64,000 nucleotides of DNA from Candidatus Eremiobacterota bacterium (GTDB taxonomy: Bacteria > Vulcanimicrobiota > Vulcanimicrobiia > Vulcanimicrobiales > Vulcanimicrobiaceae): contig JAFAKB010000025.1 of the NCBI GenBank assembly GCA_019235885.1, positions 62,001-126,000 of the forward strand, written 5' to 3'. A program made the position numbers and the translations under genes. Under the pieces are notes generated by a model. The model saw only the letters and a list, made by a program, of their open reading frames with translations. It made no database searches and had not been told where the DNA came from. This document shows, piece after piece, positions 17,737 to 26,229 of this stretch (position 1 is its first letter; each line of letters starts with the position of its first letter).

Positions 17737-18434
17737 TCGCGCCGCCTGCGGCCGATCTGCTCCACCGTCCGCTCGCGGCGCTGGTGCGCGCATACGGCGC
17801 GCCGGTCTCGGTCGCGACGCGCGACGACGGCCAGCACGTCGTTTTCGGCGCCCCGAGCGGCAGCGTCTCGGCGATCGTCGACGACGACGCGACGATTCAC
17901 GCGCTCGACTTCGCGTTTCCGGCCGGCACGGCGTACACGCTGCAGATCGACGGCAAGCCGCACACGCTCACCTTCGGTACGACGAGCTCGCTGGGGGCGC
18001 GCGACGAGCTCGCCGCCGACGCCGAGACGGAAGGGCCGAACTTTCGCGTCTTTCGCCGCACCGCGGACTCGGACGCGGTGCTGGTCTTCGATGCGAAAAC
18101 GTCGAAGCTCGCGCACGTGATCGTCGGCGACCGCGCGACGCTGCTGCGCCTGGGCTATCTCGCCGACCCGACGCCGATCCAAAGCCGTTTTCCGTTCACC
18201 GCGCCGGTGCTGCGGCACACCGACGTGCCGGACGGCAGCGGCGCGCAGGCGACGGTGCTGCGGCTCGACCTCGACCGCGGCGGGATCGTGCGCAAGGTCT
18301 CCGTCGTGATCGCGAGCGACGATCCCGCGTTCGACCAGAAGCTGATCGCGCAGCTCGGGCGCGACGCGTACGCGCCGGCGAAGCTCGGCGGGCGCCCGAT
18401 CGGCGCGAGCGTGTGGCGCGAGGTGCGCCACTGA
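17733..18434 (+). CDS. Protein with TonB-C-like C-terminal domain
   Basis: 233 residues starting at TTG, overlapping the rimI stop (TTGA). No signal peptide or membrane segment is obvious. The N-terminal half (LHRPLAALVRAYGAPVSV) is unrecognised. The C-terminal segment with YAPAKLGGRPIGASVWREV resembles the end of TonB/TolA-type domains, in which a PA-x-x-GxP motif precedes a final beta strand. Its place between rimI and yqeK, in an operon of translation-related genes, is not typical. Role unknown. Confidence 0.6.
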   Translation: MIAPPAADLLHRPLAALVRAYGAPVSVATRDDGQHVVFGAPSGSVSAIVDDDATIHALDFAFPAGTAYTLQIDGKPHTLTFGTTSSLGARDELAADAETEGPNFRVFRRTADSDAVLVFDAKTSKLAHVIVGDRATLLRLGYLADPTPIQSRFPFTAPVLRHTDVPDGSGAQATVLRLDLDRGGIVRKVSVVIASDDPAFDQKLIAQLGRDAYAPAKLGGRPIGASVWREVRH

Positions 18435-19057
18435 GCGCGCGCACCGCGCTCGCCGGCGACGGCGTTCGCTTCGTGCGCACCGCGCGCGCGGTGCGCGAGG
18501 CGCTCGCGCAGCGGCACCGCTACGCGCACGTGCTGCGCGTCGCGCGCTTCGCCGAACGGCTTGCGCGCGCGCACCGGCTCGATGCGGGCGCCGCGCGCAC
18601 CGCCGCGCTGCTGCACGACCTCGCGCGGTTGTACTCCGACGAGCGGCTGCTGCGCGAGTGCGCGGAGCGCGGGCTGGCGATCGACGCGTTCGAGCGCGCG
18701 CATCCGCTCGTCTTGCACGCGCGGCTCGGCGCGGAGCTGGCGCGCGAGCGGTTCGGCGTCGAGGACGAGCGGGTGCTCTCGGCGATTCGCAAACACACGC
18801 TGGCCGACGCGGTCATGAGCCCGTTGGACGCGGTCGTCTACCTGGCCGACGGCCTCGAGCCCGGCCGAGCGTTCCCGGAGCGCGCCGAATTGGCCGCGCT
18901 GGCCGAGCGCGACCTCGACGCGGCGCTGCGCGGTGCGCTGGCCTCGTCGATTGCGTACTTGCGGCGCCGCGGCTTGGCCGTCGCGCCGCAGACGCGCGCC
19001 GCCGCTGAGCGGTACGGTATTATCGTCGAAGCCCCCGAGGAGAGCAGCCCTGCCTGA
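18413..19057 (+). CDS. yqeK: YqeK-type HD-domain hydrolase
   Basis: HD-superfamily phosphohydrolase (214 residues), related to the symmetrical Ap4A hydrolase YqeK. Metal ligands are visible in RYAHVLRVARFAE and LLHDLAR, with a later HPLVLHARLGAE and the KHTLAD helix. In many bacteria yqeK lies directly upstream of rsfS, as here; nadD, often the first gene of that trio, is missing. The start may be GTG at 18413 (22-base overlap with the previous gene) or a codon slightly downstream. Confidence 0.87.
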   Translation: MARGAPLSARTALAGDGVRFVRTARAVREALAQRHRYAHVLRVARFAERLARAHRLDAGAARTAALLHDLARLYSDERLLRECAERGLAIDAFERAHPLVLHARLGAELARERFGVEDERVLSAIRKHTLADAVMSPLDAVVYLADGLEPGRAFPERAELAALAERDLDAALRGALASSIAYLRRRGLAVAPQTRAAAERYGIIVEAPEESSPA

Positions 19058-19394
19058 GACCGATCTGATCGCGCTCGTGCGCGACGCTTCCGAAGAGAAG
19101 AAAGCCGAAGACGTCGCGGTGCTCGACCTCACCGGACGCACGATCGTCGCCGACGCGTTCGTGATCGCCACCGGCCGGTCGGTCATTCAGACCCGCTCGA
19201 TCGTCGACGCGATCGTCGAGAAAGCGGAGGAGGCGGGACTGCGGCCGCGCGTCGAGGGCTACGCCGACGGCGGCTGGGTGCTGATCGATCTCGGCCACGT
19301 CGTGGTCCACGTCTTCACGCCCGAACAGCGGCAGTTCTACAACTTGGAACGGCTTTGGGGGCGGGTCGCCGAAGCCCGCGCGGAAGCGAAATGA
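19050..19394 (+). CDS. rsfS: Ribosomal silencing factor RsfS
   Basis: RsfS/Iojap protein (114 residues) that binds L14 on the 50S subunit and blocks subunit joining in starvation. The conserved core KKAEDVAVLDL, DAFVIATGRS, GYADGGWVLIDLG and VHVFTPEQRQFYNLE is complete. The likely start is CTG at 19050, because GAGGAG lies about 8 bases upstream and the conserved N-terminus (ETDLIALVRDA) begins immediately after; no ATG, GTG or TTG fits. It overlaps the yqeK end by 8 bases and the next small gene by 4. Confidence 0.92.
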   Translation: MPETDLIALVRDASEEKKAEDVAVLDLTGRTIVADAFVIATGRSVIQTRSIVDAIVEKAEEAGLRPRVEGYADGGWVLIDLGHVVVHVFTPEQRQFYNLERLWGRVAEARAEAK

Positions 19395-19531
19395 AGAGCC
19401 AGCGCGGCGGAAGCGCCGTCAAGACCCCCCGCCGCCGCCGCGGCCAAAACGCATTCGCCAAGACGGTCGCTTGGATCGTGCTGGCGATCTTCGTCCTCAC
19501 CTCGGTCGGCGTGATCCTGATCGTTCGCTGA
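19391..19531 (+). CDS. 46-residue single-pass membrane protein
   Basis: Short gene whose ATG overlaps the rsfS stop as ATGA. The protein has a very basic N-terminus (MKSQRGGSAVKTPRRRRGQN) followed by one hydrophobic helix (TVAWIVLAIFVLTSVGVILI) and a final VR. The positive-inside rule puts the N-terminus in the cytoplasm. Too short for a family call. Overlap, operon position and sensible topology argue it is real. Confidence 0.6.
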   Translation: MKSQRGGSAVKTPRRRRGQNAFAKTVAWIVLAIFVLTSVGVILIVR

Positions 19532-19602
19532 CGCCGCGCCGAGGCGCCCTCGCAACTTCCCGGCCGGGTCGGGGTACTCGCACTCCGGAGGACCAGCCAG
19601 AG

Positions 19603-20619
19603 ATGAAACCCACGGCAGCGCTCGCTGCCTTCGCCGCACTCACGGTCGCCGTCGCGGCGACCGTTGCACCCGCGTTTGCCGCGCGCAGCAGCTACGTGAT
19701 CGACGACGCGCACCTGCTCTCGTCGACGGCGGTCGCGCAGATCGACCAGCAAGTCTCCAACCTGAGCGCGCAAACCGGCAAGGAAGTCCTCGTCGTCACG
19801 ACGCCGTCGTTGAACGGGCAGACGCCGGAGGCGGCGCTCGAGCGCAGCTTCGCGCAGAACCAAGTCAACGGCGTCGAGATCTTCATCGCGCAGAACGAGC
19901 ACCAGATCCGCATCGCCGGCGACCGCGCGTCCTCGACGTTCTTCCCGGCGGGCTCGTATCAGACGATCGCGCAGACGATGCGCGCGTCGTTCAAATCCGG
20001 CGACTACGACGGCGGCGTCGAGAACGCGGTCGGCGTGATCGTCAACACCTATCGCGGGCACACGAGCTCGCTGAACGCCGGCCGCCGTCCGGTCGGCACG
20101 GTCTCGTCCGGACGGACGCAAAGCTACAGCAATTCGGGAGGGTTCAGTGTGGGCTGGATCTGGTGGATCATCATCCTGGCCGCGATCTTCTTCATCATCC
20201 GCGGCATCTTCCGCGCGATGATGGGGCCGCGCATGTACGGCGGTCCGGGGTACGGCCCCGGCGGGCCGGGCTACGGTCCGGGCTATGGCGGGCCCGGGTA
20301 CGGCATGGGCGGAGGCGGGTTCTGGAGCGGGCTGCTCGGCGGCCTGGGCGGTGCCTGGCTCGGCAACGAGCTCTTCGGCGGCCGGCGCGACTACGGCGGC
20401 GGCGGGGCCGACTACGCGGGGACCGCGGGCGGCGCTGACCCGGGCGCCGCGTCCGACGCCGGCGGCTGGCAAAGCGACGCCGGCCAGATCGACACCTCCA
20501 ACATCGGCGGCTCGTCGTGGGGCGACTCCGGCGGCGGCTGGGGCGGGGGTGACTCCGGCGGAGGCGGCTGGGGCGGCGGCGACGGCGGCGGAGGAGGCGA
20601 CTCCGGCGGCGGCTGGTAG
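19603..20619 (+). CDS. Secreted/membrane TPM-domain protein with Gly-rich tail
   Basis: 338 residues. A signal peptide (MKPTAALAAFAALTVAVAATVAPAFA) leads into a TPM (YgcG/Psb32-type) domain (YVIDDAHLLSSTAVAQID to VGVIVNTYRG). One membrane helix follows near residue 190 (WIWWIIILAAIFFIIRGIF), then a tail very rich in Gly, with GYGPGGPGYGPG-like and GGGWGGGDSGG-like repeats. This layout matches YgcG-type proteins of bacterial envelopes, whose function is unclear. The start ATG has GGAGG about 11 bases upstream. It ends 15 bases before a strong bidirectional terminator. Confidence 0.85.
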   Translation: MKPTAALAAFAALTVAVAATVAPAFAARSSYVIDDAHLLSSTAVAQIDQQVSNLSAQTGKEVLVVTTPSLNGQTPEAALERSFAQNQVNGVEIFIAQNEHQIRIAGDRASSTFFPAGSYQTIAQTMRASFKSGDYDGGVENAVGVIVNTYRGHTSSLNAGRRPVGTVSSGRTQSYSNSGGFSVGWIWWIIILAAIFFIIRGIFRAMMGPRMYGGPGYGPGGPGYGPGYGGPGYGMGGGGFWSGLLGGLGGAWLGNELFGGRRDYGGGGADYAGTAGGADPGAASDAGGWQSDAGQIDTSNIGGSSWGDSGGGWGGGDSGGGGWGGGDGGGGGDSGGGW

Positions 20620-20634
20620 CCGTTAGCGACTTCT

Positions 20635-20671
20635 AAAAAGACCGCTCCGGCACCACCGGAGCGGTCTTTTT
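20635..20671. terminator. Bidirectional intrinsic terminator
   Basis: A perfect 16-bp stem, AAAAAGACCGCTCCGG paired with CCGGAGCGGTCTTTTT, with a 5-base loop. A-tract on one side and T-tract on the other make it work on both strands. It lies between the convergent TPM-domain gene and the Pro/Thr-tailed secreted protein gene, whose stop codon touches its right edge. Confidence 0.95.
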
Positions 20672-21273
20672 CAGAAGAGGCGCTTGCGCTTCGGCTGCGG
20701 CGTCGGCGACGGCGTCGCGGTGGGCGTGGCGGTGGGCGTCGGTGACGGCGTGGCCGTCGGCTCCGCGGTGGGCGTCGGCGTCGGCGCGTACGGGTTGGGG
20801 GTCGGCGAAACCGGCGACTCCGGGTGCAGCGGCGGGAGTCCTTGGCGCAGGCGCAGGCGCGCGTTGTGCGCTTCTTTCGACGCCGGGAACGCCTTCGCGA
20901 CGTACTGGTACATCGCGAGCGCGTGCGCGCGAGCGTCCGGCGTCTGCACTTCTTGGTAGAGCTGCGCGAGGTGGTAGGCCGTCGGCGCGAGCCACTTGTC
21001 GCGCGGATAGCGCTGCGCCCAGACGCGGTACGAGCTCTCGATCATCAGCGCGTCGTGAACCAGCGAGGCGTCGTCCTGCCAGCGCTCGTTGTACGAGCGG
21101 GCCAGCGCGTCGATCTTCGTCCGCACCGAGAGCGCACTGTACTTGAACGGCCCGAAGTACTCGTCGGCCGGCGCGTCGGCGGTCGCCGGCGCGGGCGCCG
21201 TCCGAGTCGCCGGCGCTGCGGCGATGGTGACGACGAGGGCGGTGAGGACGGTGATCGCGGCGAGAGAGCGCAT
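20671..21273 (-). CDS. Secreted helical-repeat protein with Pro/Thr-rich tail
   Basis: 200 residues with signal peptide (MRSLAAITVLTALVVTIAAAPA). The middle (about 45-145) is helical, and the spacing of YSALSVRTKIDALARSY, YHLAQLYQEV and ALAMYQYVAKAFP suggests TPR-like units. The C-terminal 50 residues are a Pro/Thr/Ser linker (PTATPSPTP-type repeats) ending KRKRLF. Such tails are common in wall or surface-exposed proteins of high-GC bacteria. The function is unknown. Convergent with the TPM-domain gene across the terminator. Confidence 0.65.
   Translation of the reverse strand: MRSLAAITVLTALVVTIAAAPATRTAPAPATADAPADEYFGPFKYSALSVRTKIDALARSYNERWQDDASLVHDALMIESSYRVWAQRYPRDKWLAPTAYHLAQLYQEVQTPDARAHALAMYQYVAKAFPASKEAHNARLRLRQGLPPLHPESPVSPTPNPYAPTPTPTAEPTATPSPTPTATPTATPSPTPQPKRKRLF
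20690..20800. repeat. Low-complexity short tandem repeats coding a Pro/Thr tail
   Basis: Imperfect repeats of GGCGTCGGCG, GTGGGCGTGGC and related 12-18 base units, lying inside the secreted-protein gene and encoding its PTATPSP-type tail. Such repeats are prone to slippage and assembly error. Confidence 0.75.
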
Positions 21274-21329
21274 CGGTACGGCACTTTACCCAAAAGCGTG
21301 CGGGCGTTTTCCGACGAACTCGCCGAGCG

Positions 21330-22193
21330 ATGGACCGCTCTGCCTTTCTCTTGTCTCTCGCCGCGGCCGGTGCAACGACGCAGCACGCGCTTGCTTTCGG
21401 CGACGCGCCTCAGCCGTTTACCGCCGAGGAGCAGCGCGGCCGTGGGCGACTCGGCGTCACCGCCGTCGATCTGCGGGACGGGCGCCGCATCGCGCAGCGA
21501 GGACACGAACGCTTTCCGCTGGCGAGCACGTTCAAGCTGCCGCTCGTCATGGACGTTCTCACGCGCGTCGACCGCGGCACCGTGCGGCTCGACGCCAAGG
21601 TCGCGTTTCGCGCGAGCGAGATCCTCGCATACAGCCCGTCCTTCGGACCAACGCCGCACGCCGGGACGAAAACGGTCGCCGAGCTGTGCGAAGCGGCGAT
21701 CGAGCACAGCGACAACACGGCGGCGAACCTGCTGTTGCGCATCACCGGCGGCCCGCCCGGCGTGACCGCGTACCTGCGCGCGCTCGGCGACTCCGTCACG
21801 CGCCTCGATCACACCGAACCGGCGCTGAACCGCGACGCCCCCGGCGACGTCCGCGACACGACGACACCCGACGCGATGGCGAACCTGCTCACGCGGCTGG
21901 TGCGGGATCCGATCCTTTCACCGGCCTCGAAAGCGCGACTGTTCGAGTGGCTGCGCCGCGCGGACACCGGCCAAACGCGCATCCGAGCCGGCGTGCCGCG
22001 AGACTGGACCGTCGGCGACAAGACCGGCACGACGGCGACGGGAGGCAACGACGTCGCGATCCTGTGGCCGCCGCACAACCGCGCGCCGATCGTGCTCGCG
22101 ATCTATTTCGCCGAAGTACACGGCACCGACGAAGCACGCGACGCCGCCATCGCCGCCGTCGCGCGCCGCGTCATTCCGATGTTTCGCCGCTAG
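21330..22193 (+). CDS. bla: Class A beta-lactamase
   Basis: Serine beta-lactamase (287 residues) with all class A elements: the nucleophile in STFK (Ambler Ser70-x-x-Lys73), SDN (130-132), the omega-loop EPALN containing Glu166, and DKTGTTA with Lys234-Thr-Gly. The N-terminal MDRSAFLLSLAAAGATTQHALA is a signal peptide, so it acts in the periplasm or outside the membrane. It stands alone, without a BlaR or AmpR regulator. All catalytic residues are present, so activity is expected; the spectrum cannot be judged from sequence. Confidence 0.93.
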   Translation: MDRSAFLLSLAAAGATTQHALAFGDAPQPFTAEEQRGRGRLGVTAVDLRDGRRIAQRGHERFPLASTFKLPLVMDVLTRVDRGTVRLDAKVAFRASEILAYSPSFGPTPHAGTKTVAELCEAAIEHSDNTAANLLLRITGGPPGVTAYLRALGDSVTRLDHTEPALNRDAPGDVRDTTTPDAMANLLTRLVRDPILSPASKARLFEWLRRADTGQTRIRAGVPRDWTVGDKTGTTATGGNDVAILWPPHNRAPIVLAIYFAEVHGTDEARDAAIAAVARRVIPMFRR

Positions 22194-22268
22194 CGTTCCC
22201 GCTTGCGCCCGAGGTCGTGCGCAACGCTCCATATCGATCGAACGCGTCCGGAGAGCTGCTCGTCCACT

Positions 22269-23009
22269 TCAGCGGGCGACGACGTAAGGCAGGATTGCGT
22301 CGAGGCGGTGTTCGGTGATGCCGGAGACGTCGAGGAGCTCGTCGACCGAGGCGAAGGCGCCGTTCGTGGTGCGGAAGGCGACGATGCGCTCGGCGAGACC
22401 GGGGCCGATCCCGGGGATCGTCGCGAGCGTTTCGGCGTCGGCAGAGTTCAAGTCGACCTGCGCGGCAGGCGGCGGTTCGTCGCGGCGCGAGCGCTTGTGA
22501 CGGCCGTGGCCGGCGCGGTGCGCGCCGCCGGCGCGCCGCCCGCGGCCGTGGCCGAGGCGGTGCGCGGCGCGCGCGGCGGGGAGCGTCTCGGCTGCGCCGC
22601 GGACCGGGACGACGATCTCGTCGCCGTCCCGCACGTGCGCGGCGAGGTTCACGGCGACCACGTCGGCGTCCGGGCGGCTCCCGCCGGCGAGCGCCAGCGC
22701 GTCGCGGACGCGCGACTCCGGACCGACCGAGTAGACGCCGGGCCGCACGACGTCGCCCGCGACGTAGACCAGCGCGCGCGCCGGCGACGCGGCGCTCGCG
22801 AAGCCGCGGAGGCCAGCGCGCTTCGCCGAGCCGGGCGGCCCGGCGGAGGTTGAGCCCGGCGCCCCGGCCGACGACCAGCCGGCCGCACCGGACGGGGTCG
22901 GGGGCGGGACGGGACGGAGCAGGACGACGGCGGCCAGGGCGGCCACCGCGAACGCGGCACCGATGCGTTTGAGCCCGGGCAGGACGGCGATCAGGCGTTT
23001 CATGCTCAT
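22269..23009 (-). CDS. comEA: ComEA-type competence DNA-binding protein
   Basis: 246 residues. An N-terminal membrane anchor (IGAAFAVAALAAVVLLRP), a long Pro/Gly/Ser linker, an SLBB-like segment (VYVAGDVVRPGVYSV), a basic Gly/His/Arg stretch (about 150-175), then helix-hairpin-helix repeats (VDLNSADAETLATIPGIGPGLAERIV). ComEA binds incoming double-stranded DNA outside the membrane and hands it to ComEC, whose gene lies about 7 kb away on the other strand. The basic linker may add DNA affinity. Divergent from leuS. Confidence 0.9.
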   Translation of the reverse strand: MSMKRLIAVLPGLKRIGAAFAVAALAAVVLLRPVPPPTPSGAAGWSSAGAPGSTSAGPPGSAKRAGLRGFASAASPARALVYVAGDVVRPGVYSVGPESRVRDALALAGGSRPDADVVAVNLAAHVRDGDEIVVPVRGAAETLPAARAAHRLGHGRGRRAGGAHRAGHGRHKRSRRDEPPPAAQVDLNSADAETLATIPGIGPGLAERIVAFRTTNGAFASVDELLDVSGITEHRLDAILPYVVAR

Positions 23010-23042
23010 CCCCTCACGCGCTCCGCTCGCCTCGGCAAGTCC

Positions 23043-23134
23043 CTGCGGCTCGGTCCGCAGGACCGAACGCGAAGGATTCGCCGCAGGCGAATTTACTAGG
23101 GCTCCGGGCGGAGATGGTGTAGACTCAAAGTTCC
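23043..23134 (+). promoter_or_regulatory. leuS upstream region: two hairpins and a -10-like element close to the start codon
   Basis: CTGCGG (23043-23048) pairs with CCGCAG (23055-23060), and ATTCGCC (23076-23082) with GGCGAAT (23086-23092), the latter followed by TTTA. TAGACT at 23120-23125 looks like a -10 box only 9 bases before the leuS ATG, with no Shine-Dalgarno visible, so a leaderless or near-leaderless leuS mRNA is possible. No T-box element is seen. Confidence 0.35.
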
Positions 23135-25630
23135 ATGTCGGTCACCGAGGAGAGATCGTACGACTTCCGCGCCGTCGAGCGCGGCTGGCAGCAGCGCTGG
23201 GAGCGCGAGGGCATCTACCACGCGCTCGACGACGACCCGCGCCCCAAGTACTACACCTTGGAGATGCTGCCGTACCCGTCGGGCGATCTGCACGTCGGCC
23301 ACGCGAAGAACTACACGCTCGGCGACGCGATCGCGCGCATCCACCGCATGCGCGGCTACAACGTCGTCCACCCGATGGGCTGGGACGCGTTCGGGCTGCC
23401 GGCCGAGAACGCCGCGATCCAGCGCGGGATCGACCCGGAGACGTGGACGCGCGAGAACATCCGCAACATGCAGCGCCAAGTGCGGCTGATCGGGACGAGC
23501 TACGACTGGCGCCGCGAACTCGCGTCGTGCGATCCCGAGTTCTATCGCTGGAACCAGTGGTTCTTCATTCGCCTGTTCGAGAAAGGGCTGGCGTACAAGC
23601 GCGAGGCGCCGGTGAACTGGTGTCCCGTCGACCAGACCGTGCTGGCGAACGAGCAAGTCGAGAACGGGCTGTGCTGGCGCTGCGGCGCGGCGGTCGAACG
23701 CCGCAACCTCGCGCAGTGGTTTTTCAAGATCACCGACTACGTCGAGCGGCTGCTGCAGGGGCTGGAGCGGCTCGACGGCTGGCCGGAGCGGATCAAGACG
23801 ATGCAGCGCAACTGGATCGGGCGCTCCGAAGGCGTCACGTTCTCGTTCGAGGTCGAGAACGTCGAGGAGGCGCGGATCGAGGTCTTCACCACGCGCATCG
23901 ACACGGTGTACGGCGCGACGTTCGTCGCGGTCGCGCCGGAGCACCCGGTCGTCGCGCAAATTTTGGAAAGACTGCCCAAAGCGCGCCGGCGGGCCGAAGA
24001 GTTCACCGCGTCGCTGAAAAACAAGAGCGAGCTCGAGCGCACGCAGCTCATGGAGAAGACCGGCGTGCCGATCGGCGCGTACGCGGTCAACCCGCTCTCG
24101 CGCGAGAAGATCCCGATCTGGGTGACCAACTACGTGCTCGCCGAGTACGGGACCGGCGCGGTGATGGGCGTGCCCGCGCACGACGAGCGCGATTTCGACT
24201 TCGCCAAGCAGCACGGGCTGCCGATCGCGCAGGTGATCACCACGCCCGACGGCTCGCTGCGCGCGCCGCTGCACGAGGCGTACGTCGAGGACGGCAAGCT
24301 GATCGCGTCCGGCGAGTACATCGGGATGAAGTCGGCGCTCGCGCGGCGCGCAATCGCCGCGCGGCTCGAAGCGATGGGGCGCGGCAAGACCACCGTCAAC
24401 TACCGCATTCGCGACTGGCTGGTCTCGCGGCAGCGCTACTGGGGCACGCCGATCCCGATCGTCTACTGTTTTTACTGCGGCTCGGTTCCGGTACCGGACG
24501 ATCAGCTGCCCGTGCTGTTGCCGAAGGGCGTGAAATTCACCGGCCAGGGTTCGCCGCTCGCGAACGATCCGGCGTTCATCGAGACGAGCTGTCCGCGGTG
24601 CGGCCGTCCGGCGCAGCGCGATCCCGACACGATGGACACGTTCGTCGACTCCTCGTGGTACTTCGTGCGCTATCTCGATCCGCGCAACGCGGAGCGGCCG
24701 TTCGAGCGCGACGCCGCCTCGAAGTGGATGCCGGTCGACCAGTACATCGGCGGCGCGGAGCACGCGGTGCTGCACCTGCTGTACGCGCGCTTCTTCTACA
24801 TGTTCATCGTCGACTCGGGCCTGGCCTCGGGTGACGACGAGCCGTTCACGCGCCTTTTCAACCAGGGGATGCTGCTCTACTACGGCGAGAAGATGTCGAA
24901 GTCGCGCGGCAACGTGGTCGGAATCGACGACGCGGTCGAGCGCTACGGCGTCGACGCGATGCGGCTGTTTCTGCTCAAGGCCGCGCCGCCGGAAGACACG
25001 ATGGACTGGACCGAAGAGGGAATCATCGGGCGGGTTCGCTTCGTGCAGCGGGTGTGGCGCGCGGTCGAGCCGGTCGCGGCGAAGGCGCGCAGCGCGCCGC
25101 TCGACCGGCTGCCGGAGACGCGCGCAGGCCGGGGGCGCGAGCTGGTCCGCGCGCTGCACGTCGCGCTCGAGTCCGGCAAGAGCGAGACGGAGACGCGCCG
25201 TTTCCACTACAACGTCACCACCGCCAAGCTCGACGAGCTGGTCAACGTGCTGACCGCCGCGCTGCGCGAGCCGGGCGCGGAAGACGATCCAGTGGTGCGG
25301 TACGTCGTGCACGCGCTGCCCATCGTATTGGCGCCGTTCGCGCCGCACATCGCGGACGAGCTGTGGTCGCGGATGGGCTACGAGCGCAGCGTCCACCTGG
25401 AGCGCTGGATCGAGCCCGACCCGGCCGCGCTCGCGGTCGAGCAGATCACGCTGGTGGTGCAGGTGAACGGCAAGGTGCGCGCGCGCATTCAGACGGCGCC
25501 GGGGATCGGCGAAGACGAGGCGTTCGAGCGCGCAATGCGCGAGCCGACGGTCACGGCGCAGATCGGCGACAAGCAAATCCGCAAGAAGATCTTCGTACCC
25601 GACAAGCTCCTCAACATCGTGGCGGCATGA
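23135..25630 (+). CDS. leuS: Leucyl-tRNA synthetase
   Basis: Class I synthetase of 831 residues charging tRNA(Leu). The HIGH-equivalent is HVGH in YPSGDLHVGHAKNY, and KMSKS is present in YGEKMSKSRGN. The CP1 editing domain is present, with the TTRIDTVYG threonine-rich motif and VPAHDERDFDFA. Cysteine clusters in CPVDQ...CWRCG and CPRCG suggest zinc binding. The C-terminal domain ends with KKIFVPDKLLNIV. nicotinamidase follows after 4 bases, so both may share a transcript. Confidence 0.97.
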   Translation: MSVTEERSYDFRAVERGWQQRWEREGIYHALDDDPRPKYYTLEMLPYPSGDLHVGHAKNYTLGDAIARIHRMRGYNVVHPMGWDAFGLPAENAAIQRGIDPETWTRENIRNMQRQVRLIGTSYDWRRELASCDPEFYRWNQWFFIRLFEKGLAYKREAPVNWCPVDQTVLANEQVENGLCWRCGAAVERRNLAQWFFKITDYVERLLQGLERLDGWPERIKTMQRNWIGRSEGVTFSFEVENVEEARIEVFTTRIDTVYGATFVAVAPEHPVVAQILERLPKARRRAEEFTASLKNKSELERTQLMEKTGVPIGAYAVNPLSREKIPIWVTNYVLAEYGTGAVMGVPAHDERDFDFAKQHGLPIAQVITTPDGSLRAPLHEAYVEDGKLIASGEYIGMKSALARRAIAARLEAMGRGKTTVNYRIRDWLVSRQRYWGTPIPIVYCFYCGSVPVPDDQLPVLLPKGVKFTGQGSPLANDPAFIETSCPRCGRPAQRDPDTMDTFVDSSWYFVRYLDPRNAERPFERDAASKWMPVDQYIGGAEHAVLHLLYARFFYMFIVDSGLASGDDEPFTRLFNQGMLLYYGEKMSKSRGNVVGIDDAVERYGVDAMRLFLLKAAPPEDTMDWTEEGIIGRVRFVQRVWRAVEPVAAKARSAPLDRLPETRAGRGRELVRALHVALESGKSETETRRFHYNVTTAKLDELVNVLTAALREPGAEDDPVVRYVVHALPIVLAPFAPHIADELWSRMGYERSVHLERWIEPDPAALAVEQITLVVQVNGKVRARIQTAPGIGEDEAFERAMREPTVTAQIGDKQIRKKIFVPDKLLNIVAA

Positions 25631-25634
25631 CGAG

Positions 25635-26228
25635 ATGACCTATACCATTCGGCCCGACGACGCGCTGATCGTCGTCGACGTGCAACACGACTTTCTCCCC
25701 GGCGGCGCGCTCGGCGTGGCGGAGGGCGAGCGCATCTTCGAGCCGATCGACGAGCTCGCGCCGCGCTTCGCGCGCGTCTACGCGACCCGCGACTGGCACC
25801 CGCCGGACCACTCCTCGTACGCGGAGCAGGGCGGTCCGTGGCCGGTTCACTGCGTCGCCGGAACGCACGGCGCGGCGTTCGATCCGCGGCTCGATCTGCA
25901 GAACGTCGACGTCGTCGTCGACAAGGGGATCGACCGTGAGACCGACGGCTACAGCGGGTTCGCCGCGACGTCGCTCGAGAGCGACCTGCGCGAGCACGGC
26001 GTCAAGCGGGTGTTCGTGTGCGGGCTCGCGACGGACTACTGCGTGAAGGCGACCGCGCTCGACGCGCGCGCGGCGGGCTTCGAGGTCGTCGTGATCGAGG
26101 ACGCCTCGGCGGCGGTCAACGTCGACCCGGCCGACGAAGAGCGCGCGCTGCGGGAGATCAGGTCCGCCGGCGCCGCCGTGGCGCGCAGCGGCGAGATCGC
26201 CGGGGACGCCCGTCTCGTACGGCGCTAG
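25635..26228 (+). CDS. pncA: Nicotinamidase
   Basis: Isochorismatase-fold amidase (197 residues) converting nicotinamide to nicotinate for NAD salvage. The triad is visible: Asp15 in VVDVQHDF, Lys in VDKGID and the nucleophilic Cys in GLATDYCVKATA. The metal site DWHPPDH (Asp, His, His) is intact, and GYSGF is typical. It lies 4 bases after leuS, and an NCS1 permease reads on from its 3' end, consistent with uptake and deamidation of a nitrogenous base. Confidence 0.93.
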   Translation: MTYTIRPDDALIVVDVQHDFLPGGALGVAEGERIFEPIDELAPRFARVYATRDWHPPDHSSYAEQGGPWPVHCVAGTHGAAFDPRLDLQNVDVVVDKGIDRETDGYSGFAATSLESDLREHGVKRVFVCGLATDYCVKATALDARAAGFEVVVIEDASAAVNVDPADEERALREIRSAGAAVARSGEIAGDARLVRR

Positions 26229-26229
26229 C

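Noticed and set aside
20690-20800. CRISPR-like or minisatellite array
   Set aside because: Units are short and variable, with no spacers, and simply encode a Pro/Thr tail.
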